This document shows, piece after piece, positions 9,196-18,379 of a stretch of 64,000 nucleotides of DNA. Source of the DNA: Sphingomonas sp. Leaf339 (GTDB lineage Bacteria > Pseudomonadota > Alphaproteobacteria > Sphingomonadales > Sphingomonadaceae); contig NZ_LMRS01000034.1 in assembly GCF_001426195.1 (NCBI RefSeq), positions 310,001 through 374,000 on the forward strand, in the 5' to 3' direction. The first letter of the stretch is position 1; each line of letters begins with the position of its first letter. The notes beneath the pieces were generated by a model, which was not told the origin of the DNA, searched no databases, and saw nothing but the letters and a program-made list of their open reading frames with translations. A program made the translations under genes and the position numbers.

Positions 9196-10611
9196 TCACC
9201 AATCCTGTTCGATCTGCTCCAGCGTCTTGCCCTTCGTCTCCGGCAGCATCCGATGAATGAACACGAACCCCACCGCACAGATCGCCCCATAGATCCAGAA
9301 GGTCACGCCCGTCCCTGCGCGGGCGTTGAGCAGCGGGAAGGTAGAGGTCAGCAGGAAGCACGCCGCCCAAAGGGCCGTCGTTGCGATCGCCATGCTCGCG
9401 CCGCGGGCCTCGCCCGGAAAAATCTCCGCCAAGGCGACCCAGGTCACCGGCGCCAGCGTCATGGCATAGGTGGCGATCGCCGCCACGACCAGCAGCAGCA
9501 ACGGCCACCCCTGCACGCCCATGACATACCCCGCGCCGACGGCCGCATAGATGACCGAAAGGCCGGCACAGCCCACCAGCAACAGGCGGCGCCGCCCCCA
9601 GCGCTCCACCGTTCCCAACGCGACCAGCGTGAACACGCAATTCACGACGCCGGTGATGACGATATTGAACAGCGTGTCGGACACCTCGTATCCGGCGCCG
9701 GCGAATATCTCCTGCGCATAATTGAAGATGACGTTGATGCCGCACCATTGCTGCAGCACGGCCAGGCCGACGCCGATCAACAGGACGCGGCGGAAACGGG
9801 GTTCCCGCAACACCGCCCGCAGGCTGCGACCCGGTGCCGCGTCCATCGCGCGGCGAATGTCGTCGAGCGCCGCTTGTGCGTGCTCCTCGCCGTACAGCCG
9901 GGCCAGCACGGCTCGCGCATTGTCCCACCGGCCACGCAGTGCCAGCCAGCGGGGGCTTTCGGGGATCAGAAGGCAACCGAGCACGAAGGCGATCGCCGGC
10001 ACCGCTGCCGCCGCGAACATCCAGCGCCAACCCAGCGTGCCGTTCCATGACGCCGCGATGTCGGCGGCCGTGGCACCGGGCGCGACCGGCTGCGCGATCA
10101 GCCAGTTCACGATCTGCGCCGCCAACAGCCCGATGACGATGGCGATCTGGTTCAGGACGACCAGCCTGCCGCGACTGCCCGATGGCGCGATCTCGGCGAT
10201 GTAGAGCGGTGACAGGCCGGACGCCATGCCGATGGCGACGCCACCCGCGATGCGCCACGCGACGAAAATGCCAAAGCCACTAGCCAGCGCCGTACCGATC
10301 GACGACACCGCGAATATCACCGCTGCGATCAACAGCGCTGGTCGGCGGCCGTGACGATCGGCGATCACGCCCGACACCATCGCCCCAACCAGGCATCCGA
10401 TCAGCGCGCAACTGACCGCCCATGCCTGCGCCGACGGCGTATCCAGCGCGAACGCGGCTTCGTAAAACGGTTTGGCGCCGCCGATCACGACCCAGTCGTA
10501 TCCGAACAGCAAACCGCCCAATGCCGATATCGCCGCCGCCAGCCAGACCGCGCCCGTCGCGCTTGGTGCGTCGACCCTGTCGTCAGTCCCCCCGAGATCG
10601 ACGACGTGCAT
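9196..10611 (-). CDS. MFS sugar porter (SP family, sugar-proton symporter)
   Basis: A 471-residue inner-membrane permease with twelve predicted helices. Sugar-porter signatures are visible: GGLLFGYDWVVIGG in helix 1, DRHGRRPALLIA after helix 2, PESPRWLALRGRW before the central loop, ERWGRRRLLLVG in the second half, and PETKGKTLEQIE at the C-terminus. The ATG at 10611 lies one base after the stop of the upstream SDR gene, so the longer open frame is rejected. It is the last gene of the operon dgoD-SDR-MFS. The operon points to galactose, galactonate or a related sugar as cargo, which is inference; XylE/GalP-type xylose, arabinose or galactose transport are the family norms. Confidence 0.88.
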   Translation of the reverse strand: MHVVDLGGTDDRVDAPSATGAVWLAAAISALGGLLFGYDWVVIGGAKPFYEAAFALDTPSAQAWAVSCALIGCLVGAMVSGVIADRHGRRPALLIAAVIFAVSSIGTALASGFGIFVAWRIAGGVAIGMASGLSPLYIAEIAPSGSRGRLVVLNQIAIVIGLLAAQIVNWLIAQPVAPGATAADIAASWNGTLGWRWMFAAAAVPAIAFVLGCLLIPESPRWLALRGRWDNARAVLARLYGEEHAQAALDDIRRAMDAAPGRSLRAVLREPRFRRVLLIGVGLAVLQQWCGINVIFNYAQEIFAGAGYEVSDTLFNIVITGVVNCVFTLVALGTVERWGRRRLLLVGCAGLSVIYAAVGAGYVMGVQGWPLLLLVVAAIATYAMTLAPVTWVALAEIFPGEARGASMAIATTALWAACFLLTSTFPLLNARAGTGVTFWIYGAICAVGFVFIHRMLPETKGKTLEQIEQDW

Positions 10612-10612
10612 T

Positions 10613-11344
10613 CTACAGCCTCCCCATGCGGCCGCCATCGGCGACGATGTCCTCGCCGGTGATGAACCGCGCCGCATCCGAGGCGAGAAAGGCCGCCAGC
10701 GCGGCGACGTCATCTGGCTGGCCGAGATCGGCAGGGTCGACCACTTCCGCACCCGACGCGATGGTCGGACTGGCACGGAGCAACGCACCTTCGATGGCAC
10801 CGGGCAGGATCGCGTTCACGCGTATGCCCAGCGGCTTGCCCTCGATCGCGGCGGAACGGGTCAGGCTGACCAGCGCCGCCTTTGCGGCCGCATAGGGCGC
10901 AACGAGCGCGGAGGTGCGCCGGGCATGGACAGAGGCGATATTGACGATGCAGCCGCCCGGCGTCATCCGGCGAAACGCTTCGCCGATGAACATTGCCGCG
11001 CCGACCAGATTGACGTCCAGCAGCCGGCGCCAGTCCGCTGCCTCCAGTTCCGCTAGCGGTTTGTAGATCATGATGCCCGCAACGTTCACGACGACGTCGA
11101 GCGATCCGAATGCTTCCTGTGCGGCGGCCGCCGCGGCTGCTACAGCATTCGTGTTGGCGATGTCGGCAGTGCGGATCAGCACTTGCGATGCGCCTTCGGC
11201 CAGCAGTGCCTCGGCCGCACCGCCGCCATCCTCGCGCGCATCGACTAGCATCAGCGACGCGCCTTGCCGCGCGAAGGCGCGGGCCACTGCCATGCCGATA
11301 TCGCCCAGCCCGCCGGTCACGATCACGCCGCGCCCGATCACCAT
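10613..11344 (-). CDS. SDR-family sugar dehydrogenase
   Basis: A 243-residue classical short-chain dehydrogenase. Seen are the cofactor loop TGGLGDIGMAVA, VNVAG (NAG variant) before the active site, and the catalytic set Ser in IVNIASV with Tyr-x-x-x-Lys in PYAAAKAAL. A D in MLVDAREDG after beta-2 suggests NAD preference. The ATG at 11344 is chosen because GGGGAG lies eight bases upstream; it overlaps the dgoD end by seven bases, so translation is probably coupled. Next to galactonate dehydratase and a sugar porter, the obvious role is oxidation of D-galactose (or L-fucose/arabinose-like sugars) to the lactone. The substrate is inferred from context only. Confidence 0.85.
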   Translation of the reverse strand: MVIGRGVIVTGGLGDIGMAVARAFARQGASLMLVDAREDGGGAAEALLAEGASQVLIRTADIANTNAVAAAAAAAQEAFGSLDVVVNVAGIMIYKPLAELEAADWRRLLDVNLVGAAMFIGEAFRRMTPGGCIVNIASVHARRTSALVAPYAAAKAALVSLTRSAAIEGKPLGIRVNAILPGAIEGALLRASPTIASGAEVVDPADLGQPDDVAALAAFLASDAARFITGEDIVADGGRMGRL

Positions 11345-12498
11345 TCGCGAAGCTCCCCGTCCTGTCCCCGCCACACCGGATTGCGCCAACGGTGGGGATC
11401 GACCGCCATCGCCCGCACCGCGTCCTCGTCGATATCGACGCCCAGGCCGACGCCTTCGGGCACGGCGACGCTACCGCCGTCAATATGGAAGAGGTCGGGG
11501 TTGCGCATCAACGTCGCCAGTTCCTGAGCCGCGCCATTATAATGGATGCCGAGCGAGATTTCCTGGATGACGAAGTTGGGCGTTGCCGCGGCGAGATGCA
11601 GGCACGCCGCCAGCGCAATCGGCCCGATCGGACAATGTGGCGCGAACGCCAAGTCATACGTCTCGGCCATCGCGGCGATCCGGCGGCATTCGGAAATACC
11701 GCCGGCATGCGCCACATCTGGCTGGGCGATATCCAGCGCGCCGCTCTCGAAAAACGGGCGGAAATCCCAGCGGCTGTACAACCGCTCGCCCATCGCCAGC
11801 GGCACGCTGGAAAAACCGGCCAGACCGGCGAAGACGTCGGGATTGTCGCCCAGCACAATCTCTTCGGCGAACAGCGGACGCAGCGGCTCGATCGCGCGCA
11901 GCACGGTGCGTGCCATCGGTTTGTGGACGCGACCATGGAAATCGATGCCAACATCGATGCCCGTGGCCCGCACCTCCGCCAGCCGCGCGGCGACGGCGTC
12001 GACCTTGGCCGGGCTATCGAGCCAGCCGAAATCCTCGGTGCCGTTCATCTTCACCGCGGTGAAACCCTGATCGATGCGCGCGCGGGCAGCAGCGGCCACA
12101 TCGGCGGGGCGATCGCCGCCGATCCACGCATAAACCGGGATGCGATCGCGCACCCGCCCGCCCAGCAACTGATAGACCGGCACGCCCAGCTTGCGCGCCT
12201 TGATATCCCAAAGCGCCTGATCGATCCCGGCGATGGCCGACAGCAGGACCGGGCCACCGCGATAGAACCCCAACCGGTGTAGCATCTGCCACGCATCCTC
12301 GATGCGGTCGGGGTCATGCCCGATCAGGCGGTCACGCACCGCCTCTAGCGCGCCGACCACGGCCTCGGCATGGCCCTCCAGCGTGGCCTCACCCCACCCG
12401 ATCGCCCCCTGTTCCGTTTCGACGCGGATGAACAGCCAGCGGGGACGAACCAGGAATGTCTCGATCCGGCCGATCCGATCCACGCCAACGGCGGTCAT
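11338..12498 (-). CDS. dgoD: D-galactonate dehydratase (enolase superfamily)
   Basis: A 386-residue mandelate-racemase/enolase superfamily enzyme closely matching DgoD in length and order of motifs: LVRPRWLFIRVET, SAIAGIDQALWDIKARKLG, DFHGRVHKP (metal ligand Asp186, His188), an EE pair, GERLYSRWDF with the third metal glutamate, HCPIGPIALAACL with the base histidine, and the C-terminal HRWRNPVWRGQDGE. DgoD dehydrates D-galactonate to 2-keto-3-deoxy-galactonate. ATG 12498 is preferred, with GGAG seven bases upstream; an in-frame ATG at 12504 is too close to it. First gene of a three-gene operon; 2-keto-3-deoxygalactonate kinase and aldolase are not in the window. Confidence 0.92.
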   Translation of the reverse strand: MTAVGVDRIGRIETFLVRPRWLFIRVETEQGAIGWGEATLEGHAEAVVGALEAVRDRLIGHDPDRIEDAWQMLHRLGFYRGGPVLLSAIAGIDQALWDIKARKLGVPVYQLLGGRVRDRIPVYAWIGGDRPADVAAAARARIDQGFTAVKMNGTEDFGWLDSPAKVDAVAARLAEVRATGIDVGIDFHGRVHKPMARTVLRAIEPLRPLFAEEIVLGDNPDVFAGLAGFSSVPLAMGERLYSRWDFRPFFESGALDIAQPDVAHAGGISECRRIAAMAETYDLAFAPHCPIGPIALAACLHLAAATPNFVIQEISLGIHYNGAAQELATLMRNPDLFHIDGGSVAVPEGVGLGVDIDEDAVRAMAVDPHRWRNPVWRGQDGELREW

Positions 12499-12639
12499 CG
12501 ACATACTCCGATCTGAAGTGGCTCGATCATGCGCAATCCTAACAATCGCGCTCGACAACCGTCAAGAATTTATCATATTTTTTATGCCGAGGGCCGACCA
12601 CGCACCACATCGGCCGGCAGCCCCGCCACCGCCTCAATC

Positions 12640-12965
12640 TGGTCGATGGTGTGATCGCGTCGATCAAGCTGAAGGAATTGATCGACTGGGTGCTACCCGG
12701 TTTAACGGCTTCTCATTCGTCGCCGGTTTCAGCAGCGGGCTCCACATCCTCGATGTCGAGACGGGAGAATGGCGGCTGATCGGCAACGCGGAGGCCGACC
12801 GTCCGGGCAACCACCTGAGCGACGCCAAAGCCCATGCGCAGAGTCCCCTCCTCGACGCTGGGTTGCGAGGCGGAGCCATGCGCCGGGGCGCTGTTCGAGG
12901 TGGACACCGGATGCATCGGCCTTCCCGTCAGCCGCTTCACTGGCTAGCCTTCTCCCCCTACCCGG
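12640..12965 (+). pseudogene. Decayed SMP-30/gluconolactonase family gene
   Basis: No intact frame exists, but pieces of a SMP-30/gluconolactonase (regucalcin fold) follow in the right order across frames: VDQAEGIDRLG, then GLHILDVETGEWRLIGNAEADRPGNHLSDAK, then in another frame AGALFEVDTGCIGLPVSRFTG before a stop, then LAFSP back in the first frame. Intact family members read ...LLDxxTGxxxxLADPEADRPGNRxNDGK...GALYRxDxDG...SNGLAFSPDG. The calcium-site NDGK is degraded to SDAK. It lies between dgoD and the regulator, where a sugar lactonase would belong, so it is read as a lost galactonolactonase. Recognition is by eye from family pattern. Confidence 0.7.
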
Positions 12966-12999
12966 TGACCCTGCGACCACGATCCGGTATGCGACAGGG

Positions 13000-13749
13000 A
13001 TGGACAGCAACGGCAAGCCATCGGCGGCGCGGAGAGAAGGAAGCGGGAACATCACCCGACGGATCGCCAACGATCTGGGCCGGGCAATCGTCACCGAGCA
13101 ATTCACCACAACAACCGGATTTCCGTTCGAAGCACAGCTTTGCGAGCAATATGGCGCCAGCCGACCAGTGGTGCGAGAAGCTGTGAAGATGCTGACCGCG
13201 AAAGGACTGCTACGCGCCCGTCAGCGCGCCGGCACCGTGGTTCAGCCTGAAGATAACTGGAACCTCCTTGACCCCGACGTGCTCAAATGGCTCCTGGAGA
13301 GGAAATTCTCGATCGATCTGCTCATCGAGTTCACCGAGATGCGAATGGCGATTGAGCCGCGCGCGGCCGGACTGGCGGCCGATAGCGCGACCGGCGCACA
13401 GCGATCCGCGATCGGCCACGCAACCGACCGGATGTTCAGCGCCGAACAGGGAAAGGACGACCCATTGGAAGCCGACATCGCGTTTCATCGCGCCGTGATC
13501 GAAGCGAGCAATAACCGCTTCATGCGACAATTCACCGATCTTTCAGAGGCGACATTGCGGTTCAGCATCCGCCGGACCAACGAGTATGCCGGCGTCAACC
13601 GTGCGAGCGCCATCGATCACAAGCGGGTGGCGACTGCCATCCTGAGAGGCGATGCGATTGCCGCTTCAGCGTTGATGAGCAAGTTGATAAATGGCGCTCT
13701 AGATTTACTGTTAAAAGCAGGGAAGCATACTACAAAATCGACTTTTTAA
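13000..13749 (+). CDS. FadR/GntR-family transcriptional regulator (FCD domain)
   Basis: A 249-residue repressor-type protein. The N-terminal winged helix (about 15-80) shows PFEAQLCEQYGASRPVVREAVKMLTAKGLLRARQRAGTVVQP, the GntR signature; the rest is an all-helical FCD ligand domain with EMRMAIEPRAAGLAA and metal-type residues in DIAFHRAVIEASNN and IDHKRVATAI. The start at 13000 is inferred from where homology begins; no good ribosome site is visible there. It is the closest regulator to the divergent dgoD operon and resembles DgoR-type regulators of galactonate genes. Control of dgoD-SDR-MFS is inference. The C-terminal tail is A/T rich and ends in KHTTKSTF. Confidence 0.87.
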   Translation: MDSNGKPSAARREGSGNITRRIANDLGRAIVTEQFTTTTGFPFEAQLCEQYGASRPVVREAVKMLTAKGLLRARQRAGTVVQPEDNWNLLDPDVLKWLLERKFSIDLLIEFTEMRMAIEPRAAGLAADSATGAQRSAIGHATDRMFSAEQGKDDPLEADIAFHRAVIEASNNRFMRQFTDLSEATLRFSIRRTNEYAGVNRASAIDHKRVATAILRGDAIAASALMSKLINGALDLLLKAGKHTTKSTF

Positions 13750-13893
13750 TTTTAATTTGACAACCAATAGTGATGACATTGCGCTTCTTTCCCATGACAG
13801 CCTGGATCGCCGGGTTATCCACGGCGCGAGAAGGGTAATCCGGCTGCGCCAAAGAGGCTCTGAGAAGTGGCCTCGGCCCTCCTGCCGCCGCCC

Positions 13894-15639
13894 TTAGAAG
13901 AACTGTTTCAGCAGGCCGACATTTGTCTTGCCGAGTTCGACCACCGCATCGCCCCGGCCGGAGATGATTGCCTTCGCCATATACAACGTGAAACCCTTCA
14001 TCTGTTCGAGCGTGATCTTGGGCGGCATCGACAATTCGGTTCGCGCCGTGACAGCATCAAGCAAGGCCGGACCCGGATGGGCGAGCACCTCGCGCACGCC
14101 AGCCTCCACTTCGCCCGGATCGGTAATCCGCACGCCGTGGAGTCCGATTGCGCGCGCCATCGCCGCGAAGTCGGGGTTGTCCAAGACGACCCCGGTCTCG
14201 ACCAGCCCTGCCGCCTTCATCTCCATCTCGACGAAACCCAACGTGCCGTTGTTGAAAACAATGACCTTCACCGGCAGTCCTAGCTGACGTAGCGTCAGCA
14301 GTTCCCCCATCAACATCGCCAACCCGCCGTCACCCGACAGCGTCACGACCTGCCGTTTGGGAAAGGCGCATTGCACGCCGATCGCCTGGGGCAGCGCGTT
14401 GGCCATCGACCCATGGTTGAATGATCCGATCAACCGCCGCCGCCCGTTCATCTCCAGATAGCGGGCCGCCCAGATCGTCGGCGTGCCGACATCGCAGGCA
14501 AAGACCGCGTCGTCTTCGGCCAGCGCGCTTACCACGCGCGCGACATGCTGTGGGTGAATGACGCCGCTGCCCGGCGTGCCGTCTGCCAGTTCGTCCAGAC
14601 CCTTCCGAGCTTCGACATAGTTCTTTCGTGCGGATTGCAGAAATGCACCGTCGCTATCGCCTGTCAGCCGCGGAATGAGCGCCCGCAGCGTCACTCCGAC
14701 ATCACCGACTAGGCCGATATCGATCGCGGTCCGCCGTCCGAGGTTCTCCGGGATCAGGTCGATCTGCGCGACCTTGGCCTTGTCCGGGTAGAATTGCCGA
14801 TAAGGAAAATCGGTGCCGAGCATGAGCAGCACATCGCACTCCATCATCGCATCGTAGCCGCTTGAAATCCCGATCAGCCCCGTCATTCCAACGTCATAAG
14901 GATTATCGTATTCGACGAACTCTTTACCGCCGAGCGCATGGACGATCGGCGCCTGGAGCAACTCGGCGACCTTCATCAATTCGGTATGAGCGAGCCGGCA
15001 TCCTCGCCCGGCCAGGATCGTGACCTTCGCGCTATTCAATAACGATGCCAAGGCCGCCAGATCCGATTCCGCAGGAACCGTCGTCGATGGCGGCGGAAGC
15101 AACGCAGCGGCGGATCGCGCCAGCGTACCTGTCGTCGTCCGCAGCGCAACGTCACCCGGCATGGCGACGACGGAAACGCCACGACGGCCAACCGCCGCAC
15201 GGATCGCGGTTTCCAACGTCCGCGGCATCTGGTCCGCATCGGAAATCGTCTCGCAATAAACACTACATTCGCGAAACAGCGCTTCGGGTCGCGTTTCCTG
15301 AAAATAGTTCGACCCGATTTCGCCGCTCGGTATCTGCGCAGCGATCGCGAGAACCGGCACGCGCGTTCGGTTGCAATCGTAGAGGCCGTTGATGAGATGC
15401 ATATTGCCGGGGCCGCACGATCCGGCGCAAACCGCGAGCCGCCCGGTCAGCTGCGCCTCGGCCCCTGCTGCGAACGCGGCCGCTTCCTCGTTGCGCATAT
15501 GGATCCACTGGATCTTGCCATGGCGCCGCAAGCTGTCCGTCAATCCGTTCAAGCTGTCGCCAACGACGCCGTAAATTCTTTCAACCCCCGCCAGATAGAG
15601 CGTTTCGGCAAACAGGTCGGCGATGAGGGTCTTTGACAT
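13894..15639 (-). CDS. poxB: Ubiquinone-dependent pyruvate dehydrogenase (pyruvate oxidase)
   Basis: A 581-residue thiamine-diphosphate enzyme, close to the 572 residues of E. coli PoxB. Seen are the cofactor glutamate region MRNEEAAAFAAGAEA, CAGSCGPGNMHLINGLYDCNRTRVPVLAIAAQIPSGEIGSNYFQET typical of PoxB, a central FAD-binding domain, and the thiamine-diphosphate/Mg motif LSGDGGLAMLMGEL...FNNGTLGFVE. It would decarboxylate pyruvate to acetate and CO2, passing electrons to ubiquinone at the membrane; the C-terminal lipid-binding tail region is present (FF at the end). It stands alone, convergent with the GntR gene. Other TPP oxidases are possible but fit less well. Confidence 0.9.
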   Translation of the reverse strand: MSKTLIADLFAETLYLAGVERIYGVVGDSLNGLTDSLRRHGKIQWIHMRNEEAAAFAAGAEAQLTGRLAVCAGSCGPGNMHLINGLYDCNRTRVPVLAIAAQIPSGEIGSNYFQETRPEALFRECSVYCETISDADQMPRTLETAIRAAVGRRGVSVVAMPGDVALRTTTGTLARSAAALLPPPSTTVPAESDLAALASLLNSAKVTILAGRGCRLAHTELMKVAELLQAPIVHALGGKEFVEYDNPYDVGMTGLIGISSGYDAMMECDVLLMLGTDFPYRQFYPDKAKVAQIDLIPENLGRRTAIDIGLVGDVGVTLRALIPRLTGDSDGAFLQSARKNYVEARKGLDELADGTPGSGVIHPQHVARVVSALAEDDAVFACDVGTPTIWAARYLEMNGRRRLIGSFNHGSMANALPQAIGVQCAFPKRQVVTLSGDGGLAMLMGELLTLRQLGLPVKVIVFNNGTLGFVEMEMKAAGLVETGVVLDNPDFAAMARAIGLHGVRITDPGEVEAGVREVLAHPGPALLDAVTARTELSMPPKITLEQMKGFTLYMAKAIISGRGDAVVELGKTNVGLLKQFF

Positions 15640-15900
15640 AGGGCAGCTCCGGTAAACTCACGACGCTTCTTCGTTCACGCGTCACACCGGAGGCAAACGC
15701 GTTGCGCGACGGTCGGGATGCAATGCGCGCAACCTACGTTGGATCTTCGTTCGCGGTGATGGCGCTCGGGCCGCACTATCAAGCGGCTGTTCGATGCCGG
15801 CGACAAGCTTGGGTCGCTAACTGGTCGTCCACCCTTGAAGTTGCTGGTCGAGGCGAGGAATCTATAAGACGCTCATGCTGCCTGCGTTGAAGTTTATGCG

Positions 15901-16221
15901 TCAGGCCGCTTGATTGGCGAGCACCACATCGAGGAGGCCGGGGAAACGCCGGTCGAAATCGGCGCGTCGAAGCGTGTTTATCATTTCACGCCCAGCTTGG
16001 ATCGTCTCGATCAGACCCGCAGCCCGAAGCAGCTTAAGGTGGTTGGACAACGTGCTTTTAGGGATAGAGTCACACGGCGCCGCGTCAGTGCAGCTCAAGC
16101 GCTCGGTCGCGGCCAGGCGCGCCACCATGCCCAACCGATTGGGATCGGCCAGCGCATGCAGCGCCAGATCGAGTGGGACGTCCTCCAACCTGGGATGCGT
16201 GAAACGGGGCATTGAAGACAT
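15901..16221 (-). CDS. ArsR-family helix-turn-helix regulator
   Basis: A 106-residue winged-helix protein with the ArsR core: LALHALADPNRLGMVARLAA, then the recognition helix IPKSTLSNHLKLLRAAGLIETIQAGREMI. The cysteines (SCTDAAPCDSI) are in the region before the recognition helix and could sense a metal, thiol or redox signal, but they do not form the classical CxC box. It is transcribed divergently from a frameshifted SDR gene, the likely target. Confidence 0.85.
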   Translation of the reverse strand: MSSMPRFTHPRLEDVPLDLALHALADPNRLGMVARLAATERLSCTDAAPCDSIPKSTLSNHLKLLRAAGLIETIQAGREMINTLRRADFDRRFPGLLDVVLANQAA

Positions 16222-16343
16222 ATAGGCCCAAACGAACGATTTAATAGTTCGGTTTTATTGAACCGTGAAAATATGGCACTATTTGCTGTGCTGCCGGCAG
16301 CACACGATGGCGTGATCGCGGGCCACATATTTGGAGAACTCGC
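16222..16343. promoter_or_regulatory. Divergent promoter region of ArsR regulator and SDR gene
   Basis: This 122-base gap is A/T rich in the middle and holds an inverted pair CGGTT (16250-16254) and AACCG (16261-16265), extended imperfectly as TTCGGTT / AACCGTGAA. It lies next to the regulator start, where an autoregulatory ArsR operator is expected. The site is a proposal from symmetry alone. Confidence 0.45.
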
Positions 16344-17077
16344 ATGTCACTGCAGGGAAAGAAGGTGCTCGTCACCGGTGGATCGCGCGGTATCGGCGCG
16401 GCAATCGCCAAGCGGCTGGCGGCCGATGGCGCGGCGGTCGCGATCACCTACGCTGGCAATAAATCCGCCGCAGACGCGACTGTGGCGGCGATCGAGAGCG
16501 CAGGCGGCACAGCATTTGCGTTTCAGGCGGATGCGGGTAACCCTGCATCGCAGCGCGCCGGTGTCGAACAGGCCGCAGCGGCGCTGGGCTCCTCGACATA
16601 CTGGTTCACAATGCCGGAGTAGCGGAGTTCTCTCCTGTCGCCGACGACACCGATGAAACCTTCGATCGCCAATTTGGCGTTAATGTGAAGGGCCTGCATG
16701 TTGGCACGCGCGCGGCGCTACCGCACATCAACGATGGTGGGCGGATCATCCTGATAGGCAGCATTTCCGGCGAGCTCGCGTTCCCGGCGACCGCCGTATA
16801 TAGCGCAACCAAGGCGGCGGTGGCGGCTTTTGCGCGTGGCTGGGCGAAAGACCTGGCATCACGCAATATCCTGGTCAACGCAGTGCAGCCGGGCCCGATT
16901 GATACCGACATGAATCCTGCCGACGGCGACTTCGCCCAACAAATGATCGGATTTATTCCGCTTGGTCGATACGGCAAGGTCGAGGAGATAGCTGGGGCAG
17001 TGTCGTTCCTTGCCGGGCCTGACGCGAGCTACATCACCGGCGCCACGCTCAACATAGACGGCGGCGCGGCCGCCTAA
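16344..17077 (+). pseudogene. SDR-family oxidoreductase with a one-base frameshift
   Basis: The first frame gives a normal SDR N-terminus (GKKVLVTGGSRGIGAAIAKRLA) up to AAALG, then runs out of register and stops at 16620. The second frame resumes directly with LDILVHNAGVAEFSPV and continues through SISGELAFPATAVYSATKAAV (catalytic Ser, Tyr, Lys) to YITGATLNIDGGAAA. A single missing base near 16587-16592 explains it; restoring it gives a standard 244-residue protein. It may be a genuine loss, a phase-variable or recoded site, or a sequence error. Everything except that base looks under selection. Divergent from the ArsR gene. Confidence 0.85.
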
Positions 17078-17212
17078 AAATTGGTGACCGGCCTCTCAAA
17101 CCGTCCCGGCCTTTTTGGATCGACTGCGTTTCGCAGAGGCCGGCTGAGCGAGTGCGAAAGGTCGAGGTCGGCAGCGGCTAGCGCGTAAGATACCGGCCTG
17201 AGGGGTTAAGGA

Positions 17213-17437
17213 TCATCGTGGAGGAGGGTATCGTACATGGATGTCGGCCGCCGAGGGAATGATCCGCCTTTTGCGGACCAATAAGTCTCTTGCCGCCAAC
17301 CTAACGCATGCCGCCACCATGATGACCCCCGTCACACCCACGAGGGTCGTTAGCGCGTAACGAGGCATCCATTTGCGAGGCTCGCCATCCCAAAACGCCT
17401 CCCAATCTTCGCGGATTGAGTCCGGTTCGTCGTTCAT
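17213..17437 (-). CDS. Small single-pass membrane protein downstream of aqpZ
   Basis: A 74-residue protein with an acidic N-terminus ([23 protein letters not shown]), one transmembrane helix ([23 protein letters not shown]) and a basic tail. No family is recognised. Its ATG at 17437 overlaps the aqpZ stop as ATGA, so it is probably translated by coupling and is a real gene despite its size. Positive charges follow the helix, suggesting the C-terminus is cytoplasmic. A role linked to the aquaporin is inference from position. Confidence 0.6.
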   Translation of the reverse strand: MNDEPDSIREDWEAFWDGEPRKWMPRYALTTLVGVTGVIMVAACVRLAARDLLVRKRRIIPSAADIHVRYPPPR

Positions 17438-18291
17438 GACGATTCCCGCTCCGCCACTGGACGATCGCCGTCGATCATCCGCTCGATTGGATTGTCGCCT
17501 ATGGGGCCAGGCGATTGATCCTCCTCGCTATGCGCGAAGAGCCACCGTCCGATGAGCCCCGCCGCGGCAGCTCCCGTCAGCGGGGCGAGCCAAAACAGCC
17601 ATAGCTGCGACAACGCCCAGCCGCCCATGAAAAGCGCCGGACCCGTGCTGCGCGCAGGATTGACCGACGTGTTATCGATCGGGATTGAAATGAGGTGAAT
17701 CAGCGTCAGCGCGAGGCCAATCGACAGCGGTGCGAAGGCCGCCGGCGACCGTTGATCCGTCGCACCGAGGATGACGGTCAGGAAACCCGCGGTCAGGATC
17801 GCCTCCGCCAAGAACGCCGTCGTGGCGCCGTAGCCGCCTGGTGAGTGAGCGCCGAATCCGTTCGCTGCAAAGCCGCTGGCAATCAAATCAAAGCCAGGAC
17901 TACCAGACGCGAGAGTGGCAAGCGCCGCGCTGCCGACAATACCGCCGACCAGCTGGGCAGCCACATAGCCGGGCAGATCTCGTGCAGGAAATCGTCCGGC
18001 GATGGTCAAGCCAAAGCTGACAGCCGGGTTGAAATGACCGCCAGAGATGAAGCCGACCGCAAAGGCCATCGTGAATACGGTCAGGCCGAAAGCGAGTGCG
18101 ACGCCGGGCATCCCGATCGTTCCCGGGATGCCGGGGCTTGCCGCCAATACGGCTGCACCACATCCGCCGAGTACCAACCAGAAGGTTCCGATCGCCTCGG
18201 CCGCCAGCCTGCGGGCCGTCGCGATTCGTCGAGGTCTTGGCGTGCGATCGCTGGTGAAGCGAGCTGTCACCGGAGGCTGATCTTCATTCAT
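17434..18291 (-). CDS. aqpZ: Aquaporin Z-type water channel
   Basis: A 285-residue major intrinsic protein with six helices and both pore motifs: [17 protein letters not shown] and [14 protein letters not shown]. The context around the second NPA, with Arg directly after it, fits water-selective AqpZ rather than the glycerol facilitator. The N-terminus is about 25 residues longer than E. coli AqpZ and basic ([14 protein letters not shown]). ATG 18291 is used; a TTG at 18309 is also open but has no ribosome site. The C-terminal tail (about 35 residues) is acidic and unusual in length. The gene precedes the small membrane protein by overlap and is followed upstream by csbD and an MscS-like channel gene. 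Confidence 0.9.
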   Translation of the reverse strand: MNEDQPPVTARFTSDRTPRPRRIATARRLAAEAIGTFWLVLGGCGAAVLAASPGIPGTIGMPGVALAFGLTVFTMAFAVGFISGGHFNPAVSFGLTIAGRFPARDLPGYVAAQLVGGIVGSAALATLASGSPGFDLIASGFAANGFGAHSPGGYGATTAFLAEAILTAGFLTVILGATDQRSPAAFAPLSIGLALTLIHLISIPIDNTSVNPARSTGPALFMGGWALSQLWLFWLAPLTGAAAAGLIGRWLFAHSEEDQSPGPIGDNPIERMIDGDRPVAERESS

Positions 18292-18379
18292 TGCGGCTGG
18301 TCTCGACAAGAGGTGATTACGAAGTCCGCTGAAATGTGGCGGGGAGAGGCGGCTATTCGGCCCCTCCCCGATGCGTGGA

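Noticed and set aside
11110..12282. 390-residue plus-strand frame across the dgoD region
   Set aside because: Antisense to dgoD, which has every catalytic motif; composition is that of a shadow frame.
12302..13186. 294-residue frame covering the region before the GntR gene
   Set aside because: Only its middle part has meaning, as a fragment of a decayed SMP-30 gene; the ends are shadows of dgoD and the regulator.
15640..15900. Possible small gene between poxB and the ArsR regulator
   Set aside because: Short frames on both strands lack start signals, homology and consistent composition.
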